NCBI GenBank assembly: GCA_013399875.1
Contig: VXAZ01008267.1
Coordinates: forward strand, 1,011,141-1,075,140
DNA from: Gymnorhina tibicen
Lineage: Eukaryota > Chordata > Aves > Passeriformes > Artamidae
Reading direction: 5' to 3'
Length of the DNA: 64,000 bases
Shown: positions 35,530-49,687 of the stretch, piece after piece
How positions within the stretch are numbered: the stretch's first letter is position 1
Layout: every line of letters begins with the position of its first letter
Notes under the pieces: model-generated
Told to the model about the DNA's origin: nothing
The model's input: only the letters and a program-made list of their open reading frames with translations
Databases searched by the model: none
Translations under genes and position numbers: made by a program

Positions 35530-38500
35530 AGTTTTCATTTGCCAACACATTCCATGGCTTTTATGCATTGAATTTGAATTTGTTGTCACTAACTCTCAGC
35601 TACAAATGCATCTGTACACACTATATTAAGCAGTTATACTGCTTTTTTTGTGTACGCTTGCATCTGTATTATTCCCATCCATTCTATGTAATAAAACATT
35701 CCTCAGGGACTAGATCATCTGCTTGCTTATGCCCCTTACTTGAATTCCATGTTGATGTGCTAGACAAGAACCATTTCTTGGCTTTAGCCAGCCAAGGAAA
35801 AACTAACATCCCCTCACAGCCAGTGCCCAAAGTTCTGCTGTTCAAAATGAAACTCGCTTGAAACAACCTCAAAGTTTTCAGTTAGTGTCTTCAAATGTAT
35901 TTTTTGAACTTAAAGTGTATAAGAATGTAGATTCTTGAATTAGACTAAATCAACAAATTTAGGCCATGAGGAAGGTTTGGACTAAAATGCTTTGGAAGCT
36001 GATTTTAAATTTATAAAAATTGTAGTTTTATCATGAAAACACATCATAATTCTCAAAAACAACACAAGCACTTAAAAGAGAAAGTAAACAGTTGGAACCC
36101 CTGCTTATAGAGCCACGTCACAGCAGGGTTTATACCCATGCTAAGCAAGGGGGAATGCCTTGGTGTGGTATTAAATGAAGCAACCCACTGTCTGTTGGGA
36201 CTATTGAAGCAGTCTCCTAATGCACCCCACAGCTCTGGCCAAAATCTGACCCTGATTACACTAGAAGGGTTGTTCTGGAGTTTCTCCCAAGTAGCCAAGA
36301 CAGGAATTTATTCTGGTGTATTCAGTGTTCTCATTCTTATTGCTGGTTTGGGGGGAAGTGAGGGAAACAGCCATATGATCTGCCTCAACCATATAACCAC
36401 CCTGCATCACTGAGACTTTCCATCCCATCTTAACACCCTTAACATATTAGCACATCTTCCACTCAGCCTTTTTTCCCAAGATAACAAGCAATGCTGAAAC
36501 CAAACATGACAGCTGTAGCTGCTTCAAAAATACACCCTGCCTTGAATGTTCCATTTCTTTCCTCCTCCCAAAACATAGCCTGCACAGCATTTTGCTGTTG
36601 AAACATTTTGTACTTGTATTCTTTGCTTGCTTTCTCCTCCATTTTCCCTTTCTCTTGTGCCTCTTTCCAAGGAGAAAGTTACTTGCTGGAAAGCTGGTTG
36701 TCTTTAGACTTGTGCTGGAAAGAAGTCAATTGCTGCAGGTGTCCAAACTTGCCAGAACCTGATACTTCCTTACAAACCAGGGTGGGGAAGCAGTTTCATA
36801 TTTCACCTTTTCTGCTATTGCAATGGACTCATGCAAATGGTTTGCAACACGAAAAGGATCCAGAGAACTCCCAGCATCTCTTGCTGCTGTTTGGTTTGTG
36901 CTAAGAAGCACAATTGCCTCAGACTCCTTGCATCAGATTCAGCTGCAGCATAAAGAGAGTAACATTACATTTTTTTCTCCCTCCAGAAGAAGCACAAACT
37001 CCTTCTTCAAGCTTACTCTCTGCTCCTCTCAGCCATCAATGCAGAGCCACGCTATGCAACTCTCACATCTCAAGTAATAAAAAGTCCATGCAGATCTTAT
37101 CCTGTTCCAGTTAATTGTACTGCTCAGTCTCTCAATCGGTCTTTGAGACTTTTTCTCTCTTTGGAGACTTATGGGACTAGAAAGAAGCCAAATATTCAGA
37201 CCTCAGGGCTCCCTTAAGAAGGATCCAGTTTCCAGAGAGGAATATGATTACAAGCAGCATTCAGGCAACAATGTGTTTTAGGTGTCTGCTTTCAGGCCAG
37301 CATGGAATAGGAACAACAGCCCCAGCTTTGTCCCAGCAGCTTTATACTGTCTTGGCTTCTCCAGTGAGCTTTCCTGATTTATGCCGATGTGAAAGAAAGA
37401 GAGAGGAAAAAAAGAGAGATGTGTAAGGGCTATAGGGTTTTGTGACTGACACAGCCAAGAAGCAAGAAGGAAGAAATCCTTCAAAAATCTTCAAAATGCA
37501 GAGTAAGATGGAGTAAGGGATTTGATGGCACTGATTTATTGTCAGGGAAAGAGACAAGTATGCACCAGTAGAAACATCTATTTTCATTGCTGTTCTGATA
37601 GAAAAGATTCCGTTTTAATGACTGGCCCAGACCTTCAACAGTTCTGGCTTGTCCCATGTCATGTTCAGCTCATCTGTCAGAGAGTGGCAGGCAGTGTTGT
37701 CTTTATCAAAAGAAAGAAAAATCACTCCAAGAATTCAAACTGAAAGATGTGATCTGCCATAATAAGAAAACAATTAATTTTTTTTCCTCTGACTTTTCCC
37801 AAAAATGTGAAAGCTGTGCTGTCTCCAAATAAAAAAGATAAATGAGACTCAAATCTGCATTATATTAGCAGAAACCACCTGCAGTTAGTTACAAGTAGAT
37901 AAAGGGATGACTTGTCTTTTGGTCCAAATCTTCTGTCTTTGAGGCCCACGTCTGTTCCAAACCACACAAAAGAAAGATTTCAGCTCTGATTTATTCTGTG
38001 ATAGGCGACGGAGGGCACTCATGCCCTTCCACTCCTCACTCCTCCTGTGTGCTCCCATAGCTACAGCTCTTGGTACTGCATGATTTGCCTTAACTTCGTG
38101 ATTTAATGAATTTTGGTGGGGGTGAAATGCACAACTTAATTAAAATGTTTCCCCCAACAAATAATGTGTATATGTTCAGGTATCCATTTGTACTGGTTTT
38201 CATTCTTCAAGGGCTTCTTTCCTGCAGGAAATAGGTTTTTTAAATCAAAGTAAAGAACACACTTTTTCCCTTGGCCACTAGTGTCAGCTTTAGTTGCATA
38301 TTAAAGTTTTATAGGAGTTCAGAAATCATATTTTTTCTATGTCAAACTCATCCTTGGAGATTTTCCCTTTCAGGCAAATCTACTGTTCTGACTCACGTTA
38401 GAGATGGGACAACACAAAGAATGGTCTGACAGCACAGTTTGAAAGCAAACTCTTTTTTAAGGGTGGCAGCAAACTTTGGGGTTTTATATCTGATGTACCC

Positions 38501-38599
38501 TAGCTTGTCGGCAATTTTTGTGTGTGCACACCAGACCTGATGGCTGGATTACTTGCCAGAAACACGTCACCCAACTAAAGCAAAGTATATCACATCGAT

Positions 38600-38629
38600 T
38601 GTACACTATCTCTTTGTACACTATCTCTT
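38600..38629. repeat. Perfect 15-bp tandem duplication
   Basis: TGTACACTATCTCTT occurs twice head to tail with no mismatch (38600-38614 and 38615-38629). The identity suggests a recent replication-slippage duplication. No function is implied. Confidence 0.95.
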
Positions 38630-39839
38630 AATGGTTTCTAAGCAGTGACTTCATCAGGGCTCTGACACACAGTTAGCGGTTCATGCAGACTAAATAACAT
38701 TATGCAGAACTTCCTTTGTTCTAAAGCCTGTTTTTCATGTAGAGAAGGGATCCAAGGCTTATCCCAGACTAGGTCCCTTTGATTAAACACAATGTAATTC
38801 TATTTTTCCGCTGTGTGCCAACAACAATCACCAAATCTATCAGTTCAGCTGCATAGCTGTCAAATTTAGATGCTGCATTTACTTTTCTAAAGCCATTATC
38901 AACCAGATTTGTTCACCTAATTTCAGTGTAGTTACAAGACAGGGCCATACTATGGACTTCTTGTGCTACTGTCACATCTAATTTAATCATTTTCTGCTAA
39001 GTTAAAGTCTAACCTGCCAGACTTTTGACAAATCAGAAAACCATTTCACTCTTTCTTTAAGATCTAATCTCACAAAAGGGTTTGTGAACAGACAGGTTCT
39101 CCGAGTGATCCACTCCATTACTGCTGTAACAGAGAGGGAAAAAATATATGAGCCCGTGTCTTCCAGACAGCAGTGTGAGAGCTGTGACCACATGCAAAGA
39201 GCCAAAAAGCTGAAGGAGGAATCCAAACGCTACCAAATCACGTAAGTATTTAAGCATGCTGGTTTTATTCATAATCAACTCCTTCCCTTGTCACCGGGTG
39301 CGTCTCCACAGCCTGAGGCGGAGAGCTGCCAGGAAGTTTTCTTGGGGGGCATAGCACCCCACAGAAGAGCTTTGCTGCCAAAAAGAGTTTCTTTATTTTA
39401 CTGTTTAAGTGTTGTTTAACAGTTTTCTGCTTATGTGCCCTAAAGTCTGAAGCTGGCTTGTACCCAGCCATGTAGCCATAGACTTTGTTCATTTAAACTC
39501 TCCAAAGCTCTGTTCTCCCTGTTTTTCATTATTTGTCCCTTGCTCCTATACCCCCTTTGCTGCAGTTTCCTGGCCAGTGCATCAGTGAACAGCAGCAAGG
39601 TCATGGTATGGCTCCAGGGTCCCTGCAACCACAATAAAGAGAGGTAGAACAGCATCCCTGTAGCATGTGCTGGCAATCCACTGCTGCTCCTAAGGGCACA
39701 GGGAGCCAGGCAAGTTCCAGCCGCTTCTCAGAGTACTCTAGGAGAGGGTAGGGAGAGCTGGTAGCAGCGGGTTTGACAGGAGGTTTTGAGTAGACTGAGG
39801 GTCAGCATGAGGAACTGTGTTTGGCTGGGGAGGAAGAAT

Positions 39840-40048
39840 TCAAAATGCAGAGATGTGCAAGTTGTGCAGAGACGCGTGCTGGGAAAGCTCTCTGAGCATC
39901 AGCCCTGAGTGGACGTGAAAAGCAGCAATCTCCACAGCTTGATGAATATCTGCCATTTTGACAGGAAATGCCAAATGCCTTGAATTAATTATGTCTCTAA
40001 CCTTTTCCTGCTGGAGAGAGTGCATTGGCCCATTTGAAATAACGAAGC
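39840..40048 (-). other. Candidate exon-like open segment, minus strand
   Basis: The minus strand has a strong acceptor with a long pyrimidine tract (reading TTCTTGTTTGTTTGTCCAG, ending at plus 40049). About 69 open codons in phase 1 follow, with the stop at 39840. The peptide includes a helix-friendly stretch, VKMADIHQAVEIAAFHVHSG. No donor is needed if this were a terminal exon, but I see no convincing poly(A) signal just below it. No family is recognised. It shares strand and incoming phase with the candidate exon at 4980-5422, which does not by itself link them. Confidence 0.22.
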
Positions 40049-40249
40049 CTGGACAAACAAACAAGAACTGAAAAGGGTAAAGTCATTGCTGTTAATCAAT
40101 CTTCAATGAAATTAATGGATATTTCCACTCCTTCTGCCCCTTTACCCCTGCTCCAGTTTACTTCCACAGAGCACAGCCCGTATTTCAAAGGGTTTTGCAG
40201 TAGCCTCACCACAAAAAAGCATCAAAAAATGAAAGAAATGGGAATTCAA

Positions 40250-40270
40250 CAGCAATATTCAATATTGCTG
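40250..40270. repeat. Perfect short palindrome (10-bp arms, 1-nt centre)
   Basis: CAGCAATATT, a central C, then AATATTGCTG: the arms are exact reverse complements. As RNA it would need part of the inner arm as a loop, so it is more likely incidental or a symmetric protein-binding site than a structured RNA. Confidence 0.9.
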
Positions 40271-43200
40271 AATATTGTGAAGTGGCAGATTTAAGGTGCC
40301 TTAGAAATCCGCACCAGATAAGGAAACAAGGCTGCTGCTGGGGAATTGCTGTCGAAGTGGTACCACACAGGGACAACAAATTATGGTGATAATCGCAAAC
40401 TGGCCTCTAAGGGGCAGTAATGTTGGAACAAATCAGAGCAGCCAAATGGAAAATTAATAAATAAATTTTTAAGCAGAGAGAGGCTTACATGGGAGGGTCA
40501 TGAAAGGGCAGAAAAAACACAGAAGAAAACCAGTAGCGAAAGTCCAAATGGTTCATTGCCATTCAGAAACACTGGAAAAAATTCACCAGAAATAATTGCT
40601 CTCAGGTTCCCTGAAGGGAAAGAATATCTATTAGAGATTCACACTTTGTTAAGAAATTATCACATGGGCCTTCAAATCAAGTGCTGCTATGTTCTTTGCA
40701 GGCAGAACTTCCAAGGCAAAGACTGAGCATTGGCCCTAGTGTTAGGTTTGTCTGTTTTATAGACAGCAGGGAGAAAATAGCATTGCTGAAATCCTCAACT
40801 ATTATTTAAAAAGTCTGAGTTTAGCTGTGCAGAATGATCAATAAAGCTTGAAAATATTTAGAAATTGGGTGAGAGAATGAACTAATGCCAAGTCCACTGA
40901 GAGATACTACTCCGTCCCAAATTACAGCTGATTTATAGAAGTTTGTTACAATAAGTAGTTTGTCTGAGACAAAGTACCTACCACTGGGCTACTGGGCAGA
41001 CTAGAAGAGTTTTGAAAGATTGCCCTTTGGGGATGATCTCTATCCAGATATAAGTCAAATTCTAAACTGAATAAATCAAGTCTTCTGTTTAGGTGATTAT
41101 TTGAAGCACAACTTTGGCTGTGTTCTTGATAGCTGTATTTTCACTTTTTTTTTCCAGAATTCTTTTCAAAGTTTGGCTTGGACTAAGTTTTGTATTTAAA
41201 AGAGCCTGTTTACATAAGTGTGTGTAAATATACAGAATGTCTTACATTTAACAGTTATTTGCACTGACCCGCAAATTCCAGAGCAAGATGCCTCTTCTTT
41301 TAAGTAGGATGTATATTCCCAGATTCAAATTTCTTTGCAAGCTTCCATTCAATATTCACTTTTCCAGCAAAGGGGAATAGTGACATAGAATAAAGGATCA
41401 ACTGGTAAATCCCCCTTTCTTTTATCTGTCCCCACCTTCATAGGAGAATCTGAGGAAATTGTATTCACACCGGGACCTGTTGGGGCAGTGAAGAAAAGTA
41501 GAGTGATGTCTGGCTATGCTGAAAATTACTTTGTGATGTAGGAAAGCTTCCTGTGATGTTTCCCAGAAAAACTAACCCGAATTGCTCTTCTGAAACACGT
41601 TTTCAGAGCACAAACTGGCATTTGGGCAAAACTGGGCTTTGCCCAGGAGACTCTCTGTCCTTGTTCTATCAAAATAGCAGGTAGGTTTTCAATATGTATA
41701 TTGTATAAGCACAGACATATGTTTAAACATGCTCAGTCTGTTTATTCATCTGTATCCACAGATGCCACCAGCCAGGCAACTACTGGTGGGCTTGTGTTGG
41801 TATTGCTGCCTGATTTAAAAACACTGATCACCAACTTGCACGCTGAAACAGGGCCACAGTGTGGACTTCATTTTGATATCTGACTAGGATACTAATGCTC
41901 ATTAATTAATGCCAGTGTTCAGAGGAAAACTTATTCAGTGAGGATATTTACTTTTAGGTTGTTCCCTAGAACTAAATATCAGAGCAAAAGAAGGGAGGTT
42001 AAAAGTCCAAAGACAAAGTCCAAACATTTACTTTTTCCCAGGAATAAAACTGACCATATCTTTGGGATATTGAACAGTTGTTTGTACAATCAGTGAAAAA
42101 ATGGCTATCAAAAATGAAGAACATCATTAGAGTTCGGGTCTAGCACTCTTAAACCAGTTGATTTCTAGAGTTCGGAAAATCCTTTGTGGGTGACATCCAT
42201 TAATTGATTCAAGATTCATTTTGCAATTAGATTTATACTTCTACTTTGGAGGAAGAAAGCTGGGATCTTTCAGAAACCGAGGGCTGACAAACTGCATTAA
42301 TTATAGTAGTGAGTCTCTCAGCTCAAGCCCTGCCAAAGGCCAACAAAGCAGGTAAAATACTCCAGAAGCATAAAATAACATTTTCTGCAGCCAGTCACTG
42401 CCCTTTCATCATAAAACTCAAAGATCCTTTAAGCTTTGGGATCTATTACTTTCACAAAAAATAGGAATGGAGTCGCTTACTCAACTTCCCAGAGAATGAA
42501 GTGTGAGTATGGAGACAATTTTTCCCAATAACTTCACGCAAAGTATTTTATGGATTACTTTTCCTAATTCCTATTCCTAAATTATTGCAAATGCAGCAGC
42601 CTGTCAATGGCAATTACTGAGAGTGAGAGATGGCCAGTAGGTCACTGTTCCCAGATATCCTAAACATGTCAACTTTCATTATTGTATCTTAATATCATCC
42701 CTTCTCCAATTGCTATTTGCATTCTACCACACACTGGTGCCTGTTGCTTTTTTGGGTGAAATTCCTAGTTATTGAGCAGGACTAATTTATAGCTAGGCAT
42801 GAAAACACATTCTTGAAAGCAGTGTGGTGACTGGTAAAAGCTATATTGTTTAGGTTAAAGCATAACTGTATGTCTAAGCTGCACTTAGACTTGTCTCTTG
42901 TTTCTCAAAGCCTTGATCTCCCCAGTCCCTCTCAGCTCTCCTACAGTTCGGGATCCAGTGCCAAAGCCTGATGTTACGTTGCTGCATTCTTACAAACTGG
43001 TACAGAAAGCAGAAGTGCTTTGGCCCTTGGTTTTGGTCAAGTTTTCACAAAGAGATTATTCTTTCAGGAAGTGTGAATCCATGTGCCCAGTGATGACCTC
43101 TCACTGCAGCTGCCATGTGTCTTAGGGGGAACGGGAGTCAAATAAGGCAAACTTCTGTCCTTCTTCCTCTCTCTCCCAGAGCTCCCTGGCTTGGCAGTTT

Positions 43201-45108
43201 GCCAGGATCCACAGCTGGGGTCAGATAGGGAGAGCAACTGAGGTCCAAGGTCAGACTACAGGGCTAGTGGGAGACGTTTGCTGGGGCCTGGAGGGGAGAG
43301 AGAGACGGGGAATGTAATGAGCTCAGAGAATGGGGATCTTGACAGAAAAATGCACTGAGGGCAAGGAGATGAATGGACATGGGCTCTCAAAGAACAGGGG
43401 AGTTTTCTTTCTTCTGCAGAAGCCAGACCCCATTTCTCTATCAAGCTATACAAACATAGGCTAGAAGTAGAGCGAAAATACATTTACTGAGTGCAAGCAA
43501 CTGAATTAGGGAATACAATGGAAATTAATTCACCAGCAGCTATCCTAAAATCACCAGAAGTTCAGTTTATCTTTGCCACAGGCCATCACATGGGAAGAAC
43601 TTCCTGTTTGGTTTCTAAAATGTTTTACTATGAAAAAAAAGATGCATCCACAGGGTTTCTGTAGTTTCTGATGTTTTATACCAGACCAGTGTCTGCATTT
43701 TCCATCAGCCAGCTTCGAGGTGATGCAGGTAAATTGTTCCTTTCCTACCTCAGGATGGGAAAACTGGCCAAAGAAGGCTCTGAACTGAGGAGAAAACTTC
43801 AGATATCTTCTGTGACAGGAAAAGTATTAGGCTAGAATGGGTAAGAGCCATTTCTAATAAAAAGTGTACCAGGAAGCGTAAACAGAAAGGTTCTTTGGAT
43901 TACTGCAAGACTTTAATTGATAACACAGTTAACAAAGAGACAACTCCACAGGGATGCTCAGATGCAGTCAAGATGGGCTTCTAAAAAAGTTAAGTCAACA
44001 TGGCACAGAAAAAAGCAGCCCCCAAGCCCTGGGGCCGAGGCCATTCCAGGCCACCGCACTCGCCGCAGGGAATCTTTTTGCAGTGGCGTTTTGCCATGTG
44101 TCAGCCCTTTGTTTCACCACCTTCCAGTAGCCTCTGTGCTCCTCAGTCGCCCTGCCTGGACATCTACCTACAGCAGTGCTTGCTAAGCAAAGGCCAATGG
44201 TGAGAATGGCAGTCAGGAAGTGGGCAGGGGGAAAAGAAAAAGCACGGATACAGGGAAAGAGGTTGGGAGCTGAGGGAGGTGCTGTGATCAAAAACCAGAG
44301 AAACCAAAGGAAGGGCAGACTCACTGCAAGAAAAAGTTTGAGATATGAGGTGGCATCCCAAAGTGGGACATGTCCCTCACTGAGAGAGGCCCAGGGACCT
44401 GACCAAGAGAAGAAAGAATGACTGAAAGACAGGAAGCAGGAAAAGGGACGTGTGAGCACAAGACTCGGCAACACACACTGGGCAAGGCATCGCCTCTACT
44501 GCCTGTAGCTAATAAGTTGAGGCAGCTGCCCACTCTTGGCCAGAGTAGGGTGCTGCAGTGTGGAGGGCACTACTGCATGCAGCGTGGTGGCCACCTGCAC
44601 CTTGATTGCCTGAGGGAGCCAAGAGGGGAGAACTGCACCTTGGACACATTTCTGGGAAGTGCCCTGGCTGTTACAAAATACAGCAGTTCTTCTTGAAAAG
44701 CAGTATAATCCCCTATTTGCTACAAGGCATGAGAAGAACTGTGCCTAGCATCACTCCCTGCTTAGCTTTGAGCTAACAGTGAACAAGAAAGAAGTCTCAA
44801 AAAGAAGCTTTGATGCCTGTTTTCTTCCAACTGTGGCCCCATATGGAGCAGTTCTGCATGTGCTGGGTAGTTGCAAGTGTGCCCTCCGTTTGCACAGCTG
44901 TGAGCCCTGCAGTTTTGTGTTCCCACAGAAAGAGTTGCCTCACACAAACAAACAAACAACATACCTTTGGTGTGTTTTAAAGGAAGAAAGGCACTTTGGT
45001 TTGGTATAAAAAAGTGAGGTTTCTTTATTACTTTCTTCTTATGTGATTAGATAGAGAGGCTGACAAAAATCATTTTCCAGCAAAGAAATCCCAGTTTCTC
45101 CAATTATT

Positions 45109-45354
45109 TTACAATTCTTTTCTTTCAGGCAATCTCTCCCGTATTAACAGTTTTCCTTTTGTGTCTACAGCTGCTGCCCCAGGCCCACACCTCTCCTTCT
45201 TCGAGTTTTGTAATGAGTCAGCCCCAGGAGGTGGCTCAGGCACGACCATAAGCTCAGTTGATATCTGAGCCGTGTTACTGAAAACTTCTCCAGAAAGAGG
45301 AGGCTCAGAAGAGCAGATCCTCTGAGCCCTTACGTCACAAGGGAAATTACACAT
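45109..45354 (-). other. Exon-like open segment, minus strand (weak)
   Basis: The 81-codon open frame has a protein-like hydrophilic composition (VPEPPPGADSLQNSKKERC) and stops at 45109. An internal acceptor-like TTTTCAG precedes the part after residue 27. No donor, domain or family is recognised, so it may be a chance frame. Confidence 0.15.
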
Positions 45355-48300
45355 TCTGCACTCCTAAAAGCACAGGGGAGATGAGACTTTCAGATGTGTC
45401 AAAACAAACAACCTAGCCATCAGTCTTCTCCTACAAGGCTTGTACAACAGCCCGTTTGCCACGCATCCCTAAAGTGTGGCCCTCCTGACATTATAAAACT
45501 GAGCTAAAATATGGGAAAGCCAGACAAAATGTTACAGACAATAACATTCCTTATTTTTGCAGAACAAGCATGTTGTATGAATATGGATGTTATGCAGTGG
45601 TACAAGGGAAACTGCAACTCACCCTCTGCACTAGGCAGTTGGAGCTTCTGGAATGCTTTCCCGGCAAAAGCAAGGTAATAACACACTACAAAGGGAAAAA
45701 GTGGTTGAGTAAGAAAATACTTTGAATTTGGAATTAAATTAAACCGGAGGCAAAACCAGCATGCAAGACACATCCTGAATCATTCACTCTGCTGTCTTTA
45801 TGACTGAGGAGATCTGCACAAAGCCAGCCCCATGAGTGGTTTCATCATGTCCTTTTGTATAACCCACATGCACAAGGCCAGCTCTGTTGCTCAGTGTGCA
45901 GAGAGAAGGTCAACCCCCCCACACCTGTTCCTGCAGGGGTCCTCGTGTTGTTCTTAGCTGAAGCCTTCCAGGAGGCTGTTAGTCTGTTCAGCCTTTTTGC
46001 CTGAGCCTAGAAACTCCTTGTGTCCTCTTTTCCGTGTGTAATACTGCCTTACTGCATCTGAACTGGGCTGGATCCTTGACAAGTCTCTTCTCTCGCTACA
46101 CACCATAGGCATTTTAGTAAACCTCTGTGCACTGATAGATCCTTTCCTTTGATATACTGAGCTTTACAAGGTCAAAAAGCACAGCACAGAGCTTCCTACA
46201 CCATGTAACCAGTCACATGGACAAATTTGGGCAAAGAAGGGAAAACGCAAACAGCAAAAACCTGTCCCTCTTGAATCAAGAGAGCACCATGATGCTCTTT
46301 CCTATTGACACATAAGAACTGCAAATGGCAGCACAGGTCCTTGTCCGCAGCTCTGCATCCTTCCTAGTCCAAAATCACCTGGAAAACTCTGTGAGCCTAA
46401 GAACTGACAAATCCTGAAGGAATGGAAAGAGGAATGCCCTCTATCAGGTGTCCTGGTTGCTGTTTGCTCAGTGGAAAACTCAGAGGGAGAAAATACCCAT
46501 TTACATCACATGGAACTGACCAAGGACTAGTGAATCCCAGCCCAAGCACTGTCTGCTCTCCCTCCTGCTGGGTGCTTTGGGGCCTGGTTGCCCAGTGCAC
46601 CCCTGACCAGGCCTTGTACCCATGGATGAAGGCTCCTCGAGAGCCCAGTGCAGTGAGGCCCCTGCACAAGGAGGTCCTGCACGTGCCCTGGGACTGGAGC
46701 ACGGAAGGGGATTGGGCTACACCTATTCCCCACCGCACCCTCCATGTCCCATGGGACCGCCACACCATGCTTGACTCTTTTCCTTTGGAAAAGGGATGTC
46801 ATTGTCAATGTTAAGTCATACAGGGTGGTGCAGAATTTGGTATTTGCCAAAACCAGCCATAGCAGAGTCTTACTGGTCCTATTTCTTTGCTTGCACTCCA
46901 GGTGATGACCTTGGTGCATCATCCTGCAGGTGAGAACATCCCAAAATAGTTGTCTCTATTGTGGTTTACACAGGGAATGCATGCAGGAAACAGGGCAGCC
47001 CTCGAACTGTGGAGGAAAACAAGGCCTGGTTTTAACAGGATGCAGAGGAGCATGACAAATCACTAAGTGTGGTTTATGGGCTTGTGTGCTTTATTGTGCT
47101 ATTTTTTTCGTAAGCTCCTGTCTTCAGATGTTGGCAGCAGGTGACAAGCTCTCTAGCCAGTTATAAAGAGACAACTGTGTGAGTACCACCATGCAGGGTG
47201 AAACTAACCTCTTGCTCATCTTTAAACTGAAATGACAAGGAAGCTGAGATGTGGGGACAGAAAGCTCCAAGGCGGAAGGGCCAACATAAGAAATGGCAGT
47301 GGTTCAGTGGAGGATGCTAACAATTTGGAGTGTTTTCCTTTGGAAGCAGTGAAATGAAGAAGTGATGACAAACAGAGATAAGGGTAACCTATCAACATTC
47401 CTTGTAAAGCATACGGCCCCATAAATGAGAGTTCACTGCCTGATAGCATCCATTATTGTACATTCTGGATGCTGTGGGACTTTTCAGCAGATGCTGCTGA
47501 ATCTGCCTCTCCTTGCTCTGTGTTTTATTATACGGATTACAGTCTTCAAAGTTGTGAGCTGGCTTTCTTTAGATTTAAAAAAAGAAAAAAAAAAGGCGAT
47601 TGTCTGAGCTGTTTTTGAGTTGACTTACAACTAGCGTGACCCTGAGATCCTCCTGCCAGCATCCTGTCATTTATTTACTTCTGAACTTCTCCCCAAATTG
47701 TTTTAGACCAAACGAGCATGGAAAAACTGAAAAAGCACCACACCGGAAATCAACATCATGATAGTTTGAAACCTGTGTAACAATTTCAGAAAATTCCTTT
47801 GCTATTAGCCATGGTTTGCTGGAAAATACACAGCAAAGTCTGGCAGGGGATGGGGGTCTCCACCCCACAGAGCCCGTTCCCCATACTTTTCTGTCTGTTG
47901 ACATTAAGTTCAAAAGTAGGTCTCTGGGGACCTGTTTTGTCAGATGGGGTGGGTGTCTCCTGGGAGACGTGGTTGATAACTGGTGTGTTGGCCCCATGCA
48001 TGGCATCATGGAATGCTCTGGAAAGGGACAGTGCAGCCTTGTACTCCTCATTTATTAACACAGTAGCTCATGGAGATTTAAATGAAAAAAGAAAGCTTCA
48101 GGAGCCCAGAGCACAAAGCCACCAAAAGTGTTCTGGTGCCAACAAAGACTGAGTAGTTACGCTTGTCGGATTCTGGATTTCTGTGTGAAGGTCAGTTAAA
48201 AATTTTCTTTTTTTCCAGTTTTTGAAGTGGCCGTCTGTTCTAGTTTTGTTATTATTTTTCACTTGATTTACCAGCAGGCTGACCAAGTGTCAAAGCCTAT

Positions 48301-49598
48301 ACAAAACAGTAGCCAGCAGTCTGACAGGCCACCTTCAATGTGCTAGGTGTCACTTTCAAAATAAATACCGTACTGTTGAAGTAAAACTGAGTTTCCTGGT
48401 AGTAAGCCACATTTCCCAGCCATCTCTTGCTCTTCCCAGGAGGTAGTAATTGAGGTTTGGAGCAGCCATGCCCTGCTGGGCCTGAGATGTAGACAAACAG
48501 TCACAGAGGGGAAGATGGGATGGAGAGGACAGGCAGAAGGGGTCTGGCAAGGACCTATCTCCCCTAACCACCTCTGGTGGGGACGGCTCACAGCAGCACA
48601 CACCATCACTGAGGGGAGGGACATGCATCCCATTTCAGCTGAAGATTTGCTTCCTCCTTGGGGGGGCCTAGCCCATTAAATTAACTTGGCTCTTTTCTGT
48701 AATTTATTTCTAGTCTGCTGTAGAACATATCTCCATTATGTTACAGACCACTTAAGATATACAGCAAAATTTTGAGGCCTTAATTAGAAAAATCAAATTA
48801 AGTGCTTTTAAGAACTTTTGAAAACAACAACATATCAAGAGGTTCCCACTATTTTCTTTACAAGGCTGAAGTGTTTTCCTTTCTAGAAAAGACTTGCTTT
48901 TGCTACCTCTGCATACTCTGTGTTTGCTAAAGTAACAATTATTCTCTTAGCATACATACAGTTTCCCAAGTTGTACTTCTCTGTCTCCAGTCAGTAGAAG
49001 AGTCTGCAAAACACTTAAAATCAAAGTAACAATACTCACCAAGTGATTTGAAAACACTGTGAAGATGCCATCAAAAAAATGTGTGATTATACGATGAAAA
49101 GACTGAATGAAATATATAATATGCAGAAAAAATCCCACTGAAGTAACAAGAAACCTGAAATTGCTGAAGTAACTTTTTCAACAAGGCAATGAAATTAGCT
49201 TTCCATTGAATCATGAGCTTTTTGCTTAAGTGAAATGTTTCTTTAAGAAAAGCAAGAAACCAAGCTGTGTGGAAGATCTGTTTTCCCTCTTTAATTAATC
49301 CCTGTCTCAAACTTTGAAGACCTTTCTGCCCACTGTTTTAAAGCAACATAATTTATCTTGAGTACTAGAGATCCATTTAGCGGTGTTCACAGTCATTCAA
49401 CTCTTTCTGCAAAGTCAGTATCCCCCCACCCTTGATAAGACTGGCAGATTTCAGTCCAAACTATCACTGTTAAACGTCTTCACAAACATCAGTCTGGCCT
49501 TGAGTGAAATCTGTAGGAACTTTTGTGTAGGACGGCATGGAGCTTAAGAAAATATTGGAGGCAGATTTACACACTGCTTGGTTTCTGTCTTCTTGCAG

Positions 49599-49687
49599 GG
49601 CAGAATTTGCAAAGCTGTTACGATGCTGCAATTGCTTTGTCATCTCAGATGAATTATCAAAAGCAGTTGGCTATTCCTAAGGCATAA
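49599..49687 (+). other. Short exon-like segment after strong acceptor
   Basis: The acceptor TTGGTTTCTGTCTTCTTGCAG (ending 49598, quoted here with its flank) opens two frames. One runs 28 codons (QNLQSCYDAAIALSSQMNYQ onward) to a TAA at 49685-49687. It is a plausible short terminal exon, but there is no poly(A) signal nearby and no recognised homology. Confidence 0.15.

Larger units (their letters stand above)
33130..39835. other. Intron-like or intergenic stretch
   Basis: No gene is supported. Contents are a CR1-type relic at 34457-34515, a 17-base poly-T at 35513-35529 and a perfect 15-bp tandem duplication at 38600-38629. Open minus-strand frames at 33263-33568 and 33593-33907 lie next to each other but show no domain and no splice support. 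Confidence 0.42.

Noticed and set aside
41140..41230. Strong acceptor tract at 41140-41157
   Set aside because: No donor follows within exon distance, and all frames close quickly.
43995..44474. 159-codon minus-strand open frame
   Set aside because: It is the complement of a purine-rich plus strand with three overlapping plus-strand frames. The peptide is a low-information S/F/L-rich sequence with no domain.
45955..46010. Possible CR1 internal segment (CTGTTCAGCC word)
   Set aside because: Only a 10-base match to the consensus. The flanks do not align.
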